A DNA stretch of 64,000 bases, taken from assembly GCF_028994775.1 (NCBI RefSeq), contig NZ_JAJQMN010000017.1:1-64000 (forward strand), written 5' to 3'. The notes beneath the pieces were generated by a model. That model saw nothing but the letters and a program-made list of their open reading frames with translations, was not told the origin of the DNA and did not search any database. The position numbers were made by a program, and so were the translations under genes. This DNA comes from Promicromonospora iranensis. GTDB taxonomy: Bacteria; Actinomycetota; Actinomycetes; Actinomycetales; Cellulomonadaceae. Below are positions 44,415 to 53,553 of the stretch, piece after piece (within the stretch, counting starts at the first letter, position 1; every line of letters begins with the position of its first letter).

Positions 44415-45401
44415 GTGCTCGCCGTCGTCTGCCCTGGACAGGGCTCTCAGACCCCCGGGATGCTCAGCGACTGGCTCGAGCTGCCCGGAACCGAACAACG
44501 CCTCGCCGCAGCATCCGAGGCCTCGAACCTGGACCTGGTGGCGCACGGCACGACGTCGGACGCCGACACCATCCGCGACACCGCGGTGGCCCAGCCCCTG
44601 ATCGTCACCACCTCGCTGCTCGCGCTCCGCGCCCTGCTCGACGGGCGCCCCGCGGCCGACGTCGTGGACGTCACCGCAGGTCACTCCGTCGGCGAGCTGT
44701 CGGCGGCCGCGGTGGCAGGTGCCCTGTCCGACGACGGTGCGGCCGGTCTGGTCGCGCGCCGCGCCCGGGCGATGGCCACGGCGGCAGCGGCGGCACCCTC
44801 GGGTATGAGCGCCGTCGTGGGCGGTGACCCGGACGAGGTGCTGGCCGCTATCGAGGCCGCGGGCCTGTGGCCCGCCAACGTGAACGGCGCCGGCCAGACG
44901 GTGGCGGCCGGCGCGCTGGACAAGCTGGCAGAGTTGTCAGCGAACCCGCCGACCCGGGCCCGCGTGATCCCGCTGCAGGTGGCCGGGGCGTTCCACACGC
45001 CGTTCATGGACGCGGCGCGGGCCGAGTTCGAGCCGGTGGCCCTCGGCTGGGACGCGACCGACCCGACTCTGCCCTTCCTCGCCGACCTCGACGGGACCGC
45101 CTACACCGGCGGCACCCACGGCCACGGCACCGGCGCGGACGTGCTCACCAACCTGGCGCGCCAGGTGACGGCCCCGGTCCGCTGGGACCTGATCATGACC
45201 GGCCTCGCCGAGCGTGGCGTCACCGGTCTGCTCGAGCTCGCGCCGGGCGGCGTCCTGACGGGTCTCGCCAAGCGCGGCCTCAAGGGTGTCGAGACGGTGG
45301 CGGTCAAGTCGCCCGCTGACCTCGACGCGGCCCGGGCGCTGATCGCCGCGCACAGCAACGTTCTTCCCAGCGGCACGAACGCGACCGGAGCAGACCAGTG
45401 A
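44415..45401 (+). CDS. fabD: Malonyl-CoA:ACP transacylase
   Basis: The protein (328 residues) has the acyltransferase opening VVCPGQGSQTPGM, the nucleophile in GHSVGE (Ser91) and the second catalytic residue in VAGAFHTPFM (His194). It moves malonyl groups from CoA to acyl carrier protein, the entry to chain extension. GTG 44415 gives the family start directly before the GQGSQ motif. Its stop overlaps the fabH start by 4 bases. It is the first biosynthetic gene after the regulator, 119 bases downstream of fasR. Confidence 0.96.
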   Translation: MLAVVCPGQGSQTPGMLSDWLELPGTEQRLAAASEASNLDLVAHGTTSDADTIRDTAVAQPLIVTTSLLALRALLDGRPAADVVDVTAGHSVGELSAAAVAGALSDDGAAGLVARRARAMATAAAAAPSGMSAVVGGDPDEVLAAIEAAGLWPANVNGAGQTVAAGALDKLAELSANPPTRARVIPLQVAGAFHTPFMDAARAEFEPVALGWDATDPTLPFLADLDGTAYTGGTHGHGTGADVLTNLARQVTAPVRWDLIMTGLAERGVTGLLELAPGGVLTGLAKRGLKGVETVAVKSPADLDAARALIAAHSNVLPSGTNATGADQ

Positions 45402-46399
45402 CCATCCTGCAGCAGGCCCAGCCCACGCAGTTCTCGCGGATCCTCTCGATCGGCGCGGAGCGCGGCGAGCTCGTCGTGACCAACGACGACATCGCGGGCC
45501 CCATCGACTCGTCGGACGAGTGGATCCGCCAGCGCACCGGCATCATCACCCGCCGTCGGGCCGGCGCGGACAAGGACGTGCTCGACCTGTCCGAGGCAGC
45601 GGCCCGCAAGGCGCTCGACGCCGCCGGCCTCACGGGCGCCGACATCGACGCGATCATCCTCTCGACGATCACGCACATGCACATGACGCCGTCGGGTGCC
45701 GCGATCCTGGCCGAGCGCATCGGCGCGACGCCCGCTGCGGCGTACGACGTGTCGGCGGCCTGCGCCGGCTACGCGTACGGCATCGGTCAGGCGGACGCCC
45801 TGGTCCGCGCGGGCCTCGCCCGGCACGTGCTGGTGATCGGGGCCGAGAAGCTCAGCGAGATCATCGACCCGACCGACCGGTCCATCTCCTTCCTGCTGGG
45901 TGACGGTGCAGGCGCCGCGATCGTCGGCCCGTCGGACACGCCAGGCATCGGCCCGACGGTCTGGGGCTCCGACGGCGCCAAGGCGACCGCGATCCGGCAG
46001 ACACACTCCTGGACCGAGCTGCGCGAGGACCCCTCGCTCGGCTGGCCCACGCTGCGCCAGGACGGCCCGACCGTGTTCAAGTGGGCGAGCTTCCAGATGG
46101 CGCCCATCGCGGAGAAGGCGATGGCCGAGGCAGGCGTGACCGCCCAGGACATCCAGGTCTTCATCCCGCACCAGGCCAACATGCGGATCATCGACCAGAT
46201 GAAGAAGCAGCTCGGCCTGCCGGACTCCGTGGTGATCGCCCGCGACATCGCTGAGACCGGCAACACGTCCGCGGCGTCCATCCCGCTGGCCGCCGACCGT
46301 CTCCTCGCGGAGGGTCAGGCCAGGTCCGGTGACCTCGCCCTGCAGATCGGGTTCGGTGCGGGCCTCGTCTACGCCGCCCAGGTAGTGGTGCTGCCGTAG
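45398..46399 (+). CDS. fabH: 3-oxoacyl-ACP synthase III
   Basis: The protein (333 residues) shows the KASIII triad: Cys122 in VSAACAGYAYG, His258 in FIPHQANMR and Asn289 in ETGNTSAASIP. It condenses a starter acyl-CoA with malonyl-ACP and so sets whether straight or branched fatty acids are made. The GTG start overlaps the fabD stop (GTGA), so the two are translationally coupled. Confidence 0.97.
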   Translation: MTILQQAQPTQFSRILSIGAERGELVVTNDDIAGPIDSSDEWIRQRTGIITRRRAGADKDVLDLSEAAARKALDAAGLTGADIDAIILSTITHMHMTPSGAAILAERIGATPAAAYDVSAACAGYAYGIGQADALVRAGLARHVLVIGAEKLSEIIDPTDRSISFLLGDGAGAAIVGPSDTPGIGPTVWGSDGAKATAIRQTHSWTELREDPSLGWPTLRQDGPTVFKWASFQMAPIAEKAMAEAGVTAQDIQVFIPHQANMRIIDQMKKQLGLPDSVVIARDIAETGNTSAASIPLAADRLLAEGQARSGDLALQIGFGAGLVYAAQVVVLP

Positions 46400-46524
46400 C
46401 AGGGTGCGCAGTGGCGGAGAATGACCCCGCCGTGCATTCCGGTCTCCGGATGCGCCAAGATCTGACCAGCAAGACTCCGGTGCCCGACGGCGCCGGTGAC
46501 CGTTACGAAAGATAAGGAAGTCCC

Positions 46525-46773
46525 ATGGCCAACACGGACCAGGAGATCCTCGAGGGCCTCGCCGAGATCGTCGCCGAGGAGACGGGCCTCGACAAGGCCG
46601 ACGTCCTGCTGGAGAAGTCCTTCACGGACGACCTCGACATCGACTCCCTGTCGATGATGACCATCGTCACGCACGCCGAGGACAAGTTCGGGGTTCGTAT
46701 CCCGGACGAGGAGGTCAAGAACCTCGCGACCGTCGGTGACGCAGTGAGCTTCATCAAGGGCGCCCAGGACTGA
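46525..46773 (+). CDS. acpP: Acyl carrier protein
   Basis: The protein is 82 residues, acidic, and carries the phosphopantetheine attachment motif DIDSLSMM (Ser41). AAGGAAG lies 8 bases upstream of the ATG. It carries the growing acyl chain between the enzymes encoded by its neighbours. The spacer from fabH is 125 bases and from fabF 154 bases, leaving room for extra ribosome loading or internal promoters, in keeping with the high demand for this protein. Confidence 0.97.
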   Translation: MANTDQEILEGLAEIVAEETGLDKADVLLEKSFTDDLDIDSLSMMTIVTHAEDKFGVRIPDEEVKNLATVGDAVSFIKGAQD

Positions 46774-46802
46774 GCCGCCCCCCGGCGGCGGCCGCGTGGC
46801 CC

Positions 46803-46833
46803 GGTCGACCTGGTCGACCTGGTCGACCTGATC
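46803..46833. repeat. Short 9-base tandem repeat in the acpP-fabF spacer
   Basis: The unit GGTCGACCT occurs three times in a row (46803-46829), followed by a degenerate part-copy. Each copy contains GGTCGACC, itself a palindrome, so local hairpins are possible. Confidence 0.7.
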
Positions 46834-46927
46834 GACAGGGCCCGCGCCGCCGTCGGGCACTCGCTGCCCACAAGGCAGCACCTTCCGCACCTGCCCCCTT
46901 CGTCCCACCACCCTCGGGAGCATCATC

Positions 46928-48172
46928 ATGACCTCCGCACGCGAAGTCGTCGTCACGGGCCTCGGCGCCACCACACCCATCGGCGGGGACGTGGCATCCA
47001 CGTGGGAGGCCGCCCTCGCAGGCGAGTCGGGGGCACGCACCCTCGAGAACGACTGGGCCGAGAAGTACAGCCTGCCCGTCAACTTCGCCGCCACCATCAA
47101 GGTGAACCCGGCCGAGGTGCTCTCGCGCCCTGAGACCAAGCGGATGGACCCGTCCACGCAGTACGCGATCGTCGCGGCACGCGAGGCCTGGGCCGACGCC
47201 GGCAGCCCCGAGGTCGACGGCGAACGGCTCGGCGCCGTGGTCTCGTCCGGCATCGGCGGGCTCTGGACCATCCTGGACGGCTGGGACACGCTCCGGGAGC
47301 GCGGCGCACGCCGCATGCTGCCCATGACCGTCCCCATGCTCATGCCGAACTCGCCGTCCGCCTACGTCTCCCTGGAGTTCGGCGCCCGCGCCGGCACGCA
47401 CGCGCTGGTGTCCGCGTGCGCCTCCGGCGCCGAGGCCGTGGGCTACGCGGCGGACATGATCCGCACCGGCCGGGCCGACGTCGTCGTCGCCGGCGGTACC
47501 GAGGCCGTGATCCACCCCATGCCGCTCGGCGCGTTCGCGGCGTCCCGCACGCTCTCCCTGCGCAACGACGACCCGCAACGCGCCTCCCGCCCGTACGACA
47601 TCGACCGCGACGGCTTCGTCCTCGGCGAGGGTGCCGCGGTCCTGGTGCTGGAGAGCGCCGAGCACGCGGCGGCCCGTGGGGCCCGCGTCTACGCGAAGAT
47701 CGGCGGTGTGGGCCTGTCGTCCGACGCGTACCACATCACCTCCCCCGACCCAGAGGGCAAGGGCCAGGTCGCCGCCATGCGCTCCGCGATGGAGGACGCC
47801 GGTGTGACCGCCGCCGACATCGTGCACGTCAACGCGCACGCCACCTCAACCAAGGTGGGCGACCTCACCGAGACGTACTCCATCCGGACGCTCCTGGGCT
47901 CCGACGCCGACCACGTGCTGCTGTCGGCGACGAAGTCCATGACCGGTCACCTGCTGGGCGGTGCCGGCGCCATCGAGTCCCTGTTCGCGGTCAAGGCCGT
48001 GTCCGAACGCGTCGCTCCCCCGACGATCAACGTGGACAACCCCGACCCGGAGCTCCAGGTGCCGCTCGTCCGCGACGAGCCGGCCAAGCTGCCGGGCGGC
48101 GACATCGCCGCGATCAACAACTCGTTCGGGTTCGGCGGGCACAACGTCGCCCTGGTGGTCCAGAACCACTGA
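46928..48172 (+). CDS. fabF: 3-oxoacyl-ACP synthase II
   Basis: The protein (414 residues) has the KASII active-site set: Cys164 in VSACASGAEA, His304 in VNAHATST, Lys336 in ATKSMTGH and His341, with NNSFGFGGHNV near the C-terminus. It extends acyl-ACP chains with malonyl-ACP. It is the last gene of the cluster. No clear hairpin follows before the peptide deformylase gene 162 bases downstream. Confidence 0.97.
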   Translation: MTSAREVVVTGLGATTPIGGDVASTWEAALAGESGARTLENDWAEKYSLPVNFAATIKVNPAEVLSRPETKRMDPSTQYAIVAAREAWADAGSPEVDGERLGAVVSSGIGGLWTILDGWDTLRERGARRMLPMTVPMLMPNSPSAYVSLEFGARAGTHALVSACASGAEAVGYAADMIRTGRADVVVAGGTEAVIHPMPLGAFAASRTLSLRNDDPQRASRPYDIDRDGFVLGEGAAVLVLESAEHAAARGARVYAKIGGVGLSSDAYHITSPDPEGKGQVAAMRSAMEDAGVTAADIVHVNAHATSTKVGDLTETYSIRTLLGSDADHVLLSATKSMTGHLLGGAGAIESLFAVKAVSERVAPPTINVDNPDPELQVPLVRDEPAKLPGGDIAAINNSFGFGGHNVALVVQNH

Positions 48173-48334
48173 CCCCGCCCCGAAGGCCCTCGTACGTGTC
48201 AGACGCTCAGGTCGCCCCGGTGACCTGAGCGTCGGCACGTCTACCGGCGGTCGCGATCGTCGCGTCCGATCCGACGTCGCCGCCCGGGCCTGTCGTGCCC
48301 GCGCCCCTTCCTTCTGACATGGGAGAATGTCCGC

Positions 48335-48820
48335 ATGGCAATGCGTGAGATCCGTGTGGTTCCCGACCCAGTGCTGCGCACCCCGTGCGACACCGTGACG
48401 ACTATCGACGACCGCGTCCGCAGCCTGGTCGCGGACCTGGTCGAGACGGTGGACGACGAAGGGCGTGCCGGACTCGCCGCCAACCAGATCGGTGTCTCCC
48501 TGCGGGCCTTCTCGTGGAACATCGAGGGTGAGATCGGCTACGTGATCAACCCCCGCATCGTCGAGCTGGGCGAGGAGCAGCAGGACGGCGGCGAGGGCTG
48601 CCTGTCCGTGCCCGGCCTCTGGTACCCCACCGTGCGCGCGAACTACGCCCGGGTCGAGGGCATCAACCTGGACGGCGAGCCGATCACCGTGGAGGGCACC
48701 GGGATCATGGCCCGCTGCCTGCAGCACGAGTGCGACCACCTGGACGGCATGGTCTACCTCGACCGCCTCCAGAAGGAGGCGCGCCGCGCCGCGATGCGGG
48801 AGCTTCGCGCGCGCCTGTGA
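48335..48820 (+). CDS. def: Peptide deformylase
   Basis: The protein (161 residues) carries the three deformylase motifs GLAANQIG (46-53), EGCLSVPG (87-94, metal ligand Cys89) and QHECDHLDG (130-138, His131 and His135 with Glu132). It removes the N-formyl group from new proteins. The 278-base region after it has no gene that I can support, only a GCCT/AGGC mini-hairpin with a T-run near 48903, perhaps the terminator. Confidence 0.96.
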   Translation: MAMREIRVVPDPVLRTPCDTVTTIDDRVRSLVADLVETVDDEGRAGLAANQIGVSLRAFSWNIEGEIGYVINPRIVELGEEQQDGGEGCLSVPGLWYPTVRANYARVEGINLDGEPITVEGTGIMARCLQHECDHLDGMVYLDRLQKEARRAAMRELRARL

Positions 48821-49098
48821 GGGCCTGACCGCCCCGTTTCGTACATGCCACGCCCTGTGGGATCAATCTCAAGAAAGTCTTAAGGGGCACTAGTGGTGGT
48901 GCGCCTTTTTAGGCAAGAATGTGCCGCACGAACTCGTCGTACGTGGTGATTCATTCGACGCCTGCGCGCCGTTTCGCCTCGCATCTCGTCGACGAATCGG
49001 GCAGGATGTGGTCCGAAGCACCGCTGTGCAGCCGACCACAGCGTCACCGCCCTGGTGAGGACGTAGGGGAAGACGTACCTCGACCCAGGGAGGAAGAC

Positions 49099-49596
49099 AT
49101 GGCCGGTGTCATCACGCGGGGTGTGCTTTTTGTGCATTCGGCGCCTCGTGCCCTGTGCCCCCACATCGAGTGGGCAGCGGGGAACGTACTTGGCGTGCGC
49201 GTTTCCATGGACTGGACCGCGCAGCCAGCGGGTCGCGGTCTGTACCGTGCCGAGTACTCGTGGCAGGGTCCGCAGGGCACGGGCGCCAAGCTGGCGTCCG
49301 CCCTGCGCGGCTGGTCCCATCTGCGGTACGAGGTCACGGAGGACGCGAGCAACGGGGCCGACGGCGCCCGCTGGTCACACACTCCAGATCTCGGCATCTT
49401 CCACGCCATGACGGACGTCCACGGCAACGTGGTGGTCCAGGAGGACCGTGTCCGTGCCGCCCTGGAGCTCGCCGACCCGCGTGCCATGCGGGAGGCGCTC
49501 GACCTCGCTCTGGGCGCCGCCTGGGACGACGAGCTCGAGCCGTTCCGGTACGCGGGCCTCGGTGCCCCGGTCCGGTGGCTCCACCAGGTGGGCTGA
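49099..49596 (+). CDS. DUF3145 family protein
   Basis: The protein (165 residues) matches the actinobacterial DUF3145 family: it opens GVLFVHSAPRALCPHIEWAA and contains RAEYSWQGPQGTGAKLASAL and GIFHAMTDVHGNVVVQEDR. The ATG has AGGGAGGAAG a few bases upstream. No function is assigned to the family. It is conserved near fatty-acid genes in related actinobacteria, suggesting but not showing a link. Confidence 0.88.
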   Translation: MAGVITRGVLFVHSAPRALCPHIEWAAGNVLGVRVSMDWTAQPAGRGLYRAEYSWQGPQGTGAKLASALRGWSHLRYEVTEDASNGADGARWSHTPDLGIFHAMTDVHGNVVVQEDRVRAALELADPRAMREALDLALGAAWDDELEPFRYAGLGAPVRWLHQVG

Positions 49597-49639
49597 CGAC
49601 CCCCTCTTCCTCCCGGGGGCGTCTCCCGGTAGCCCGGCC

Positions 49640-50617
49640 CTACCCAGGGATCCGGTCCAGAACCCTCGCGGGTTCCGGGCCGGATCGCTGGGTGGCGCCG
49701 GGCTTCCTGCGTGTCGCCCACCGCGCGACCGTCGAGTCGCGCAGGAACACACAGTCCCCCGCCATCATGAACAGCGAGAAGAACGGCAGCCCCATCACGA
49801 CGGCGATGCCCGCGTGCATCAGGAACGCGCCGGCCACCGCCGCCGTCCGCAGGTGGCGGTGCAGCAGCAGGAGCGGGAACGTGAGCTGCAGTGCCAGCGT
49901 CCCCCAGGTCACCGCTGCCACGAGCCAGCCGGTCCCCGCCACCAGGTCGGCCAGCTCCGGCCATGGCCGGAACTGCGGCAGCAGCAGCGGGTAGTACACG
50001 GCCGAACCGTCGCGCCACTCCGGGCCCTGGAGCTTGAACAGCCCCGACAGCACGTACACCAGGCAGATCTGCGCGCCCACGGCCAGCACGGCGGCGTTGT
50101 GGGCCAGGTTTCGTAGCCGGCCGCGTCGGCGGCGGGCAGGGCACCCGGCAGGGCACCGGGCCCGCCGTCGGGCATCGAGGGACCAGCGGGCCGACGTGTC
50201 CGCGAAGCAGAGGTAGACCAGCAGGATGCGTGCGATGTTGTCACCCTGGTCGGCGATCAGCGGGTTGATCGAGGTCAGCCCGGCCCAGCCGACCAGCAGC
50301 AGCGGCACCGTCCAGCGGGCGCGCCAGCCCAGCGTGACCAGCACGGCGACCACGAGCAGCGCGGCACAGGCCACGGTCACCACCAGGCCGCCGGTGAGCG
50401 CCTGCCCGCCGAGCGGCGTCGTCCAGCGGGCGCCCGCGCCCCACAGGGCGTGGCGCGCCGGGAAGTTCACCGCGACATACCCGCCGATGCCCACGCCGAA
50501 GGTGATGCGCATCAGCGCGATGCCGTACGTCGCGTGCGCGGAGGTGGTCATCCAGCGGGCGCCGGCGTCCAGGAGCACCGTCAGGGAGTGGCCGGGCCGG
50601 GCCGGCACGCGGGTCAC
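49640..50617 (-). CDS. HTTM-domain membrane protein
   Basis: The protein (325 residues) has about seven membrane segments. YGIALMRITFGVGIGGYVAV opens the domain, and the later segment VYVLSGLFKLQGPEWRDGSA is typical of HTTM/vitamin-K-dependent gamma-carboxylase-like bacterial membrane proteins. The GTG start at 50617 overlaps the stop of the DUF5819 gene (GTGA). HTTM and DUF5819 genes regularly occur as a coupled pair in actinobacteria. Activity is unknown. Confidence 0.82.
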   Translation of the reverse strand: MTRVPARPGHSLTVLLDAGARWMTTSAHATYGIALMRITFGVGIGGYVAVNFPARHALWGAGARWTTPLGGQALTGGLVVTVACAALLVVAVLVTLGWRARWTVPLLLVGWAGLTSINPLIADQGDNIARILLVYLCFADTSARWSLDARRRARCPAGCPARRRRGRLRNLAHNAAVLAVGAQICLVYVLSGLFKLQGPEWRDGSAVYYPLLLPQFRPWPELADLVAGTGWLVAAVTWGTLALQLTFPLLLLHRHLRTAAVAGAFLMHAGIAVVMGLPFFSLFMMAGDCVFLRDSTVARWATRRKPGATQRSGPEPARVLDRIPG

Positions 50618-51501
50618 CCGGCTCTCCCGCCGGCCGCTGCGGACCCGTCCAGCGCATCCCACGTGCCATGGAATGCCGCGTCGTCCTGGCCGGTGACCAC
50701 GTGCGGCGGGCGCGCCCCGATGATGAGCCCCGCAGGCTCCGGACGCTCCCGTGCCCCGTAGGGAGCGACACCGTGGCGCACGATGCGCGCCTGGACGTAG
50801 GCCAGGGACGCCACCACCCCGGAGCCGCTCGCCGGGCCGTCCGCGACGTGGCCGGCCCGCAGCACCTGGGTGGCGTAGGCGGCCAGGGCGCGGTCCCGGG
50901 CGAGATAGTCGTCGACGACGCCGGGCGCGGCTCCGGCGTCGAGCAATGATGCCCGCAGCGCGGGCCAGGGCTCGGGCGGGGCGCGCTCCGGGGCCGGAGC
51001 GTCCGTGGGCGACCGCAGGACGACGACCCGCGCCTCCTCGGGCAACGCCAGGTACGCGGCGCGCGTGTCGGAGGCCAGCCGGCGAGCCGGCCGCTCGCTC
51101 GCCCCGGGGAGCGGACGCCCGGTCAGCGCGCGGAGCTCGACGGCGGTCGCGTCGATCCAGGGCCCCGGCGTCAGGCCGCCGTCGGCCCGCGGGTACACGC
51201 CGCGGACCCGCAGCGCGTACTCCACACGCAGGGGCGACGGCGCGAAGACCGACCAGTTCTGCGCGAAGACCGGGGTCATGTAGGCACTCAGCGCGCCGGT
51301 GTCCGCACGGCTGGCCGGCTTGTCGTCGGCCCGGCCGGTCAGGGAACCGGGAGCCGCCCAGAGGAACGTGGCGACGAAGTGCCCGAGCAGCAACGCCCAG
51401 ACCACGACCACGAGGCAGCGGACGCGGGCGGAGACGACCGGTGCCTCGTCCCCACCCCTCCGTGCGACGCTCACCGCGCACAGGTTGCCAGAGGCACCCA
51501 C
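50614..51501 (-). CDS. DUF5819 family membrane-anchored protein
   Basis: The protein (295 residues from GTG 51501; GTG 51474 is an alternative) has one N-terminal membrane segment (VRCLVVVVWALLLGHFVATF) and an extracellular domain with FAQNWSVFAPSPLRVEYALR, the recognisable DUF5819 segment. The next gene is the HTTM protein, coupled by a 4-base overlap, so the two probably work together in the membrane. Function unknown. Confidence 0.8.
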   Translation of the reverse strand: MGASGNLCAVSVARRGGDEAPVVSARVRCLVVVVWALLLGHFVATFLWAAPGSLTGRADDKPASRADTGALSAYMTPVFAQNWSVFAPSPLRVEYALRVRGVYPRADGGLTPGPWIDATAVELRALTGRPLPGASERPARRLASDTRAAYLALPEEARVVVLRSPTDAPAPERAPPEPWPALRASLLDAGAAPGVVDDYLARDRALAAYATQVLRAGHVADGPASGSGVVASLAYVQARIVRHGVAPYGARERPEPAGLIIGARPPHVVTGQDDAAFHGTWDALDGSAAAGGRAG

Positions 51502-51535
51502 CTTCGTTCCAGCCCGCGGTCCGCTGCCGAGGCGG

Positions 51536-52774
51536 TCAGCCCTTGACGCAGAGCACCGTACGCAGCCGGGCGACGACCTCCACGAGGTCGGACTGCGCGG
51601 CGATCACCGCGTCGAGGTCCTTGTACGCGCCGGGGATCTCGTCGAGCACGCCGCGGTCCTTGCGACACTCGACGCCCTCGGTCTGAGCGGCGAGGTCCTC
51701 GACCGTGAACTCCTTCTTGGCCCGGGTCCGGGACATGCGCCGGCCGGCGCCGTGCGACGCCGACCAGTACGACTCCGGGTTGCCCAGACCGCGCACCACG
51801 TACGAGCCCGTCCCCATCGACCCGGGGATGAGGCCGAGGTCGCCCTGGCCCGCCCGGATCGCGCCCTTGCGGGTGACGATCAGCTCCTCGCCGTCGACCT
51901 GCTCGCGCGCCACGTAGTTGTGGTGCACGTTCACGCCCTCGTCGAAGGTGAGCGCCCGGCCGCCGTCGATGAGCTGCGCGAACTCGTCCCGGACCGCCTG
52001 GACGGTCAGGGCCATCATGACCGCGCGGGACCGGGCCGCGTACTCCTGCGCCCACCAGAGGTCGTTGAGGTACGCGTCCATCTCGGGCGTGCCCGCCAGG
52101 AAGACGGCGAGCTCGCGGTCCACGAGGCCCACGTTGTGCTCGAGGCGCTTCGCGATGCCGACGTGGTGCTCGGCGAGCTCCTTGCCGATGTTGCGGGAGC
52201 CGGAGTGGAGCTGGAGCCAGACCTGGTCGTCCTGGTCGAGGCAGAGCTCGACGAAATGGTTGCCCGAGCCAAGCGAACCGAGCTGCTTCCGCGCCCGCGT
52301 CTCGAGCTGGCGGACCTTCGGGTCCAGCGTCTCGAACCTGTCCCAGAACGCCTGCTCGCCCCGCAGCCGCTCCTGACCTCCGGACCCCTTGACGGGCCGC
52401 AGGCGACGCAGGTCCACGGGCTCGTCGTGCGAGTGGAACCCGACCGGGATCGCGGCCTCGATCCGCGCACGGAGGCGCGAGAGGTCGTCCGGCAGGTCGT
52501 CCGCGGTCAGCGAGGTACGGACACCGATCATGCCGCAGCCGATGTCGACACCCACGGCGTTCGGCGACACGGCGTCGCGCATGGCGATCACGGAGCCGAC
52601 GGTCGCCCCCTTGCCGAGGTGGACGTCGGGCATCACCCGGACGCCCGCCACCCACGGCAGGGCCGAGATGTTGCGCAGCTGGTTCAGCGCGGCGTGGTCG
52701 ACGTCGTGCTCGTGCGCCCACATGAGGGTCTGGGCCCGGGCGCCCGAGAGAGCGACCGGGAAGTTCGAGGACAT
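51536..52774 (-). CDS. rtcB: RtcB-family RNA ligase
   Basis: The protein (412 residues) carries the manganese and GMP-binding set of RtcB: VGVDIGCGM (Asp77, Cys80), GSGNHF (His173), HSGSRNIG (His190), VHHNY (His284, His285) and SHGAGRRMSR, with the guanylylated His341. RtcB joins RNA 2',3'-cyclic phosphate or 3'-phosphate ends to 5'-OH ends. It is the shorter form common in bacteria. No archease or rtcA gene is adjacent. Immediately downstream on the same strand is the DUF5819 gene after 34 bases. Confidence 0.94.
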   Translation of the reverse strand: MSSNFPVALSGARAQTLMWAHEHDVDHAALNQLRNISALPWVAGVRVMPDVHLGKGATVGSVIAMRDAVSPNAVGVDIGCGMIGVRTSLTADDLPDDLSRLRARIEAAIPVGFHSHDEPVDLRRLRPVKGSGGQERLRGEQAFWDRFETLDPKVRQLETRARKQLGSLGSGNHFVELCLDQDDQVWLQLHSGSRNIGKELAEHHVGIAKRLEHNVGLVDRELAVFLAGTPEMDAYLNDLWWAQEYAARSRAVMMALTVQAVRDEFAQLIDGGRALTFDEGVNVHHNYVAREQVDGEELIVTRKGAIRAGQGDLGLIPGSMGTGSYVVRGLGNPESYWSASHGAGRRMSRTRAKKEFTVEDLAAQTEGVECRKDRGVLDEIPGAYKDLDAVIAAQSDLVEVVARLRTVLCVKG

Positions 52775-52935
52775 GGAAGTGCTCCTGTTCTGTGCGGGAA
52801 TGGCTCGCAGAACCTATGGGCCGTCATCGGACGTGCGCCAGGAGATTTCGGCACAGCCGCTGTCCGCGGACGCGTGGGTGGCCCTGCATTCCCTGCTCGA
52901 GGCAGTAAGATCCTCCCGCGGCTTCGATGCCGCGG

Positions 52936-53012
52936 GCCCCGTTAGCTCAGCTGGTCAGAGCAGGAGACTCATAATCTCTCGGTCACAGGTTCAAGTCCTG
53001 TACGGGGCACCA
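52936..53012 (+). tRNA. tRNA-Met (anticodon CAT)
   Basis: The 77-base sequence folds with acceptor GCCCCGT/ACGGGGC, anticodon stem GGAGA/TCTCT and loop CTCATAA (CAT), and ends in encoded CCA. The anticodon stem lacks the three G-C pairs of initiator tRNA, so it is elongator Met or an Ile2 tRNA with a modified C34. TAAGAT (52906-52911) upstream may be its -10 box, and an 8-bp hairpin (52915-52936) abuts its 5' end. Confidence 0.95.
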
Positions 53013-53043
53013 GAGGCCCGGGATCCCGCCGATCCCGGGCCTC
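53013..53043. terminator. Hairpin directly after tRNA-Met
   Basis: A perfect 13-bp GC-rich stem (53013-53025 with 53031-53043, 5-base loop) starts at the base after the tRNA CCA. Only a weak T-rich tail (TCTCAT) follows. It also lies just beyond the stop of the convergent cupin gene and may serve both. Confidence 0.75.
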
Positions 53044-53053
53044 TCTCATGCGG

Positions 53054-53455
53054 TCACCGGCCGTCGCGCCACGGTCGCTCGACTCCCGAGCCGCCGCCCG
53101 GAGAATCGTCGTCCGTGATCACCTTGTCGTCGATCGCGGGACCACGGATCGTCATACCCCGAGCCGGGTGGTGGACAGCCACCAGGGCATGGGAGACGCC
53201 CGCGCCGACGGTGACCGCCTCCCCCGCCGCCACCGTGATCCGCGATCCTTCGATCTCGAGGTCGATGGATCCCTCCAGGACGACGTAGACCTCGTCGCTC
53301 GCCCGATGGAGGTGCGTTCCGTCGTCGCGGAACGGTTCGTCGACGCGCCAGTGCAGGACCTGGAGCCGGTCCGAGCGGAAGCCCTCGTCCGACGGCGGCC
53401 GCGGGCCGGCGATCACCGTGAGCCGACCCTCCAGCGAGATCTTGCTGAACGACAT
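53054..53455 (-). CDS. Cupin-domain protein
   Basis: From ATG 53455 the product is 133 residues. It shows the first cupin motif around DDGTHLHRASDEVYVVLEGS (H-x-H and Glu) and the second around GAGVSHALVAV (His). These residues usually bind a metal in a small beta-barrel. The substrate is unknown; small single-domain cupins include isomerases and dioxygenases. No ribosome-binding site is obvious. Confidence 0.82.
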   Translation of the reverse strand: MSFSKISLEGRLTVIAGPRPPSDEGFRSDRLQVLHWRVDEPFRDDGTHLHRASDEVYVVLEGSIDLEIEGSRITVAAGEAVTVGAGVSHALVAVHHPARGMTIRGPAIDDKVITDDDSPGGGSGVERPWRDGR

Positions 53456-53472
53456 GCAGGCAGTCTGGCAGA

Positions 53473-53530
53473 GCCGACGAGGGCGTCCTGAGAAGTGCGC
53501 TCTCGCGCTCCCCAGGACGCCCTCGTCGGC
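53473..53530 (-). terminator. 18-bp hairpin after the pectinase gene
   Basis: Arms 53473-53490 and 53513-53530 are perfect reverse complements over 18 bases, with a 22-base loop. It lies 23 bases beyond the pectinase stop, so it probably ends that transcript before the cupin gene. Confidence 0.75.
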
Positions 53531-53553
53531 AGTCCGCTGCTTCAGCCGGTCCG

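Noticed and set aside
49640-51481. Single 613-codon reverse gene covering both the HTTM and DUF5819 regions
   Set aside because: The upstream half of this frame is unlike protein; the DUF5819 gene in another frame fits better, and the HTTM gene starts at GTG 50617 with a 4-base overlap.
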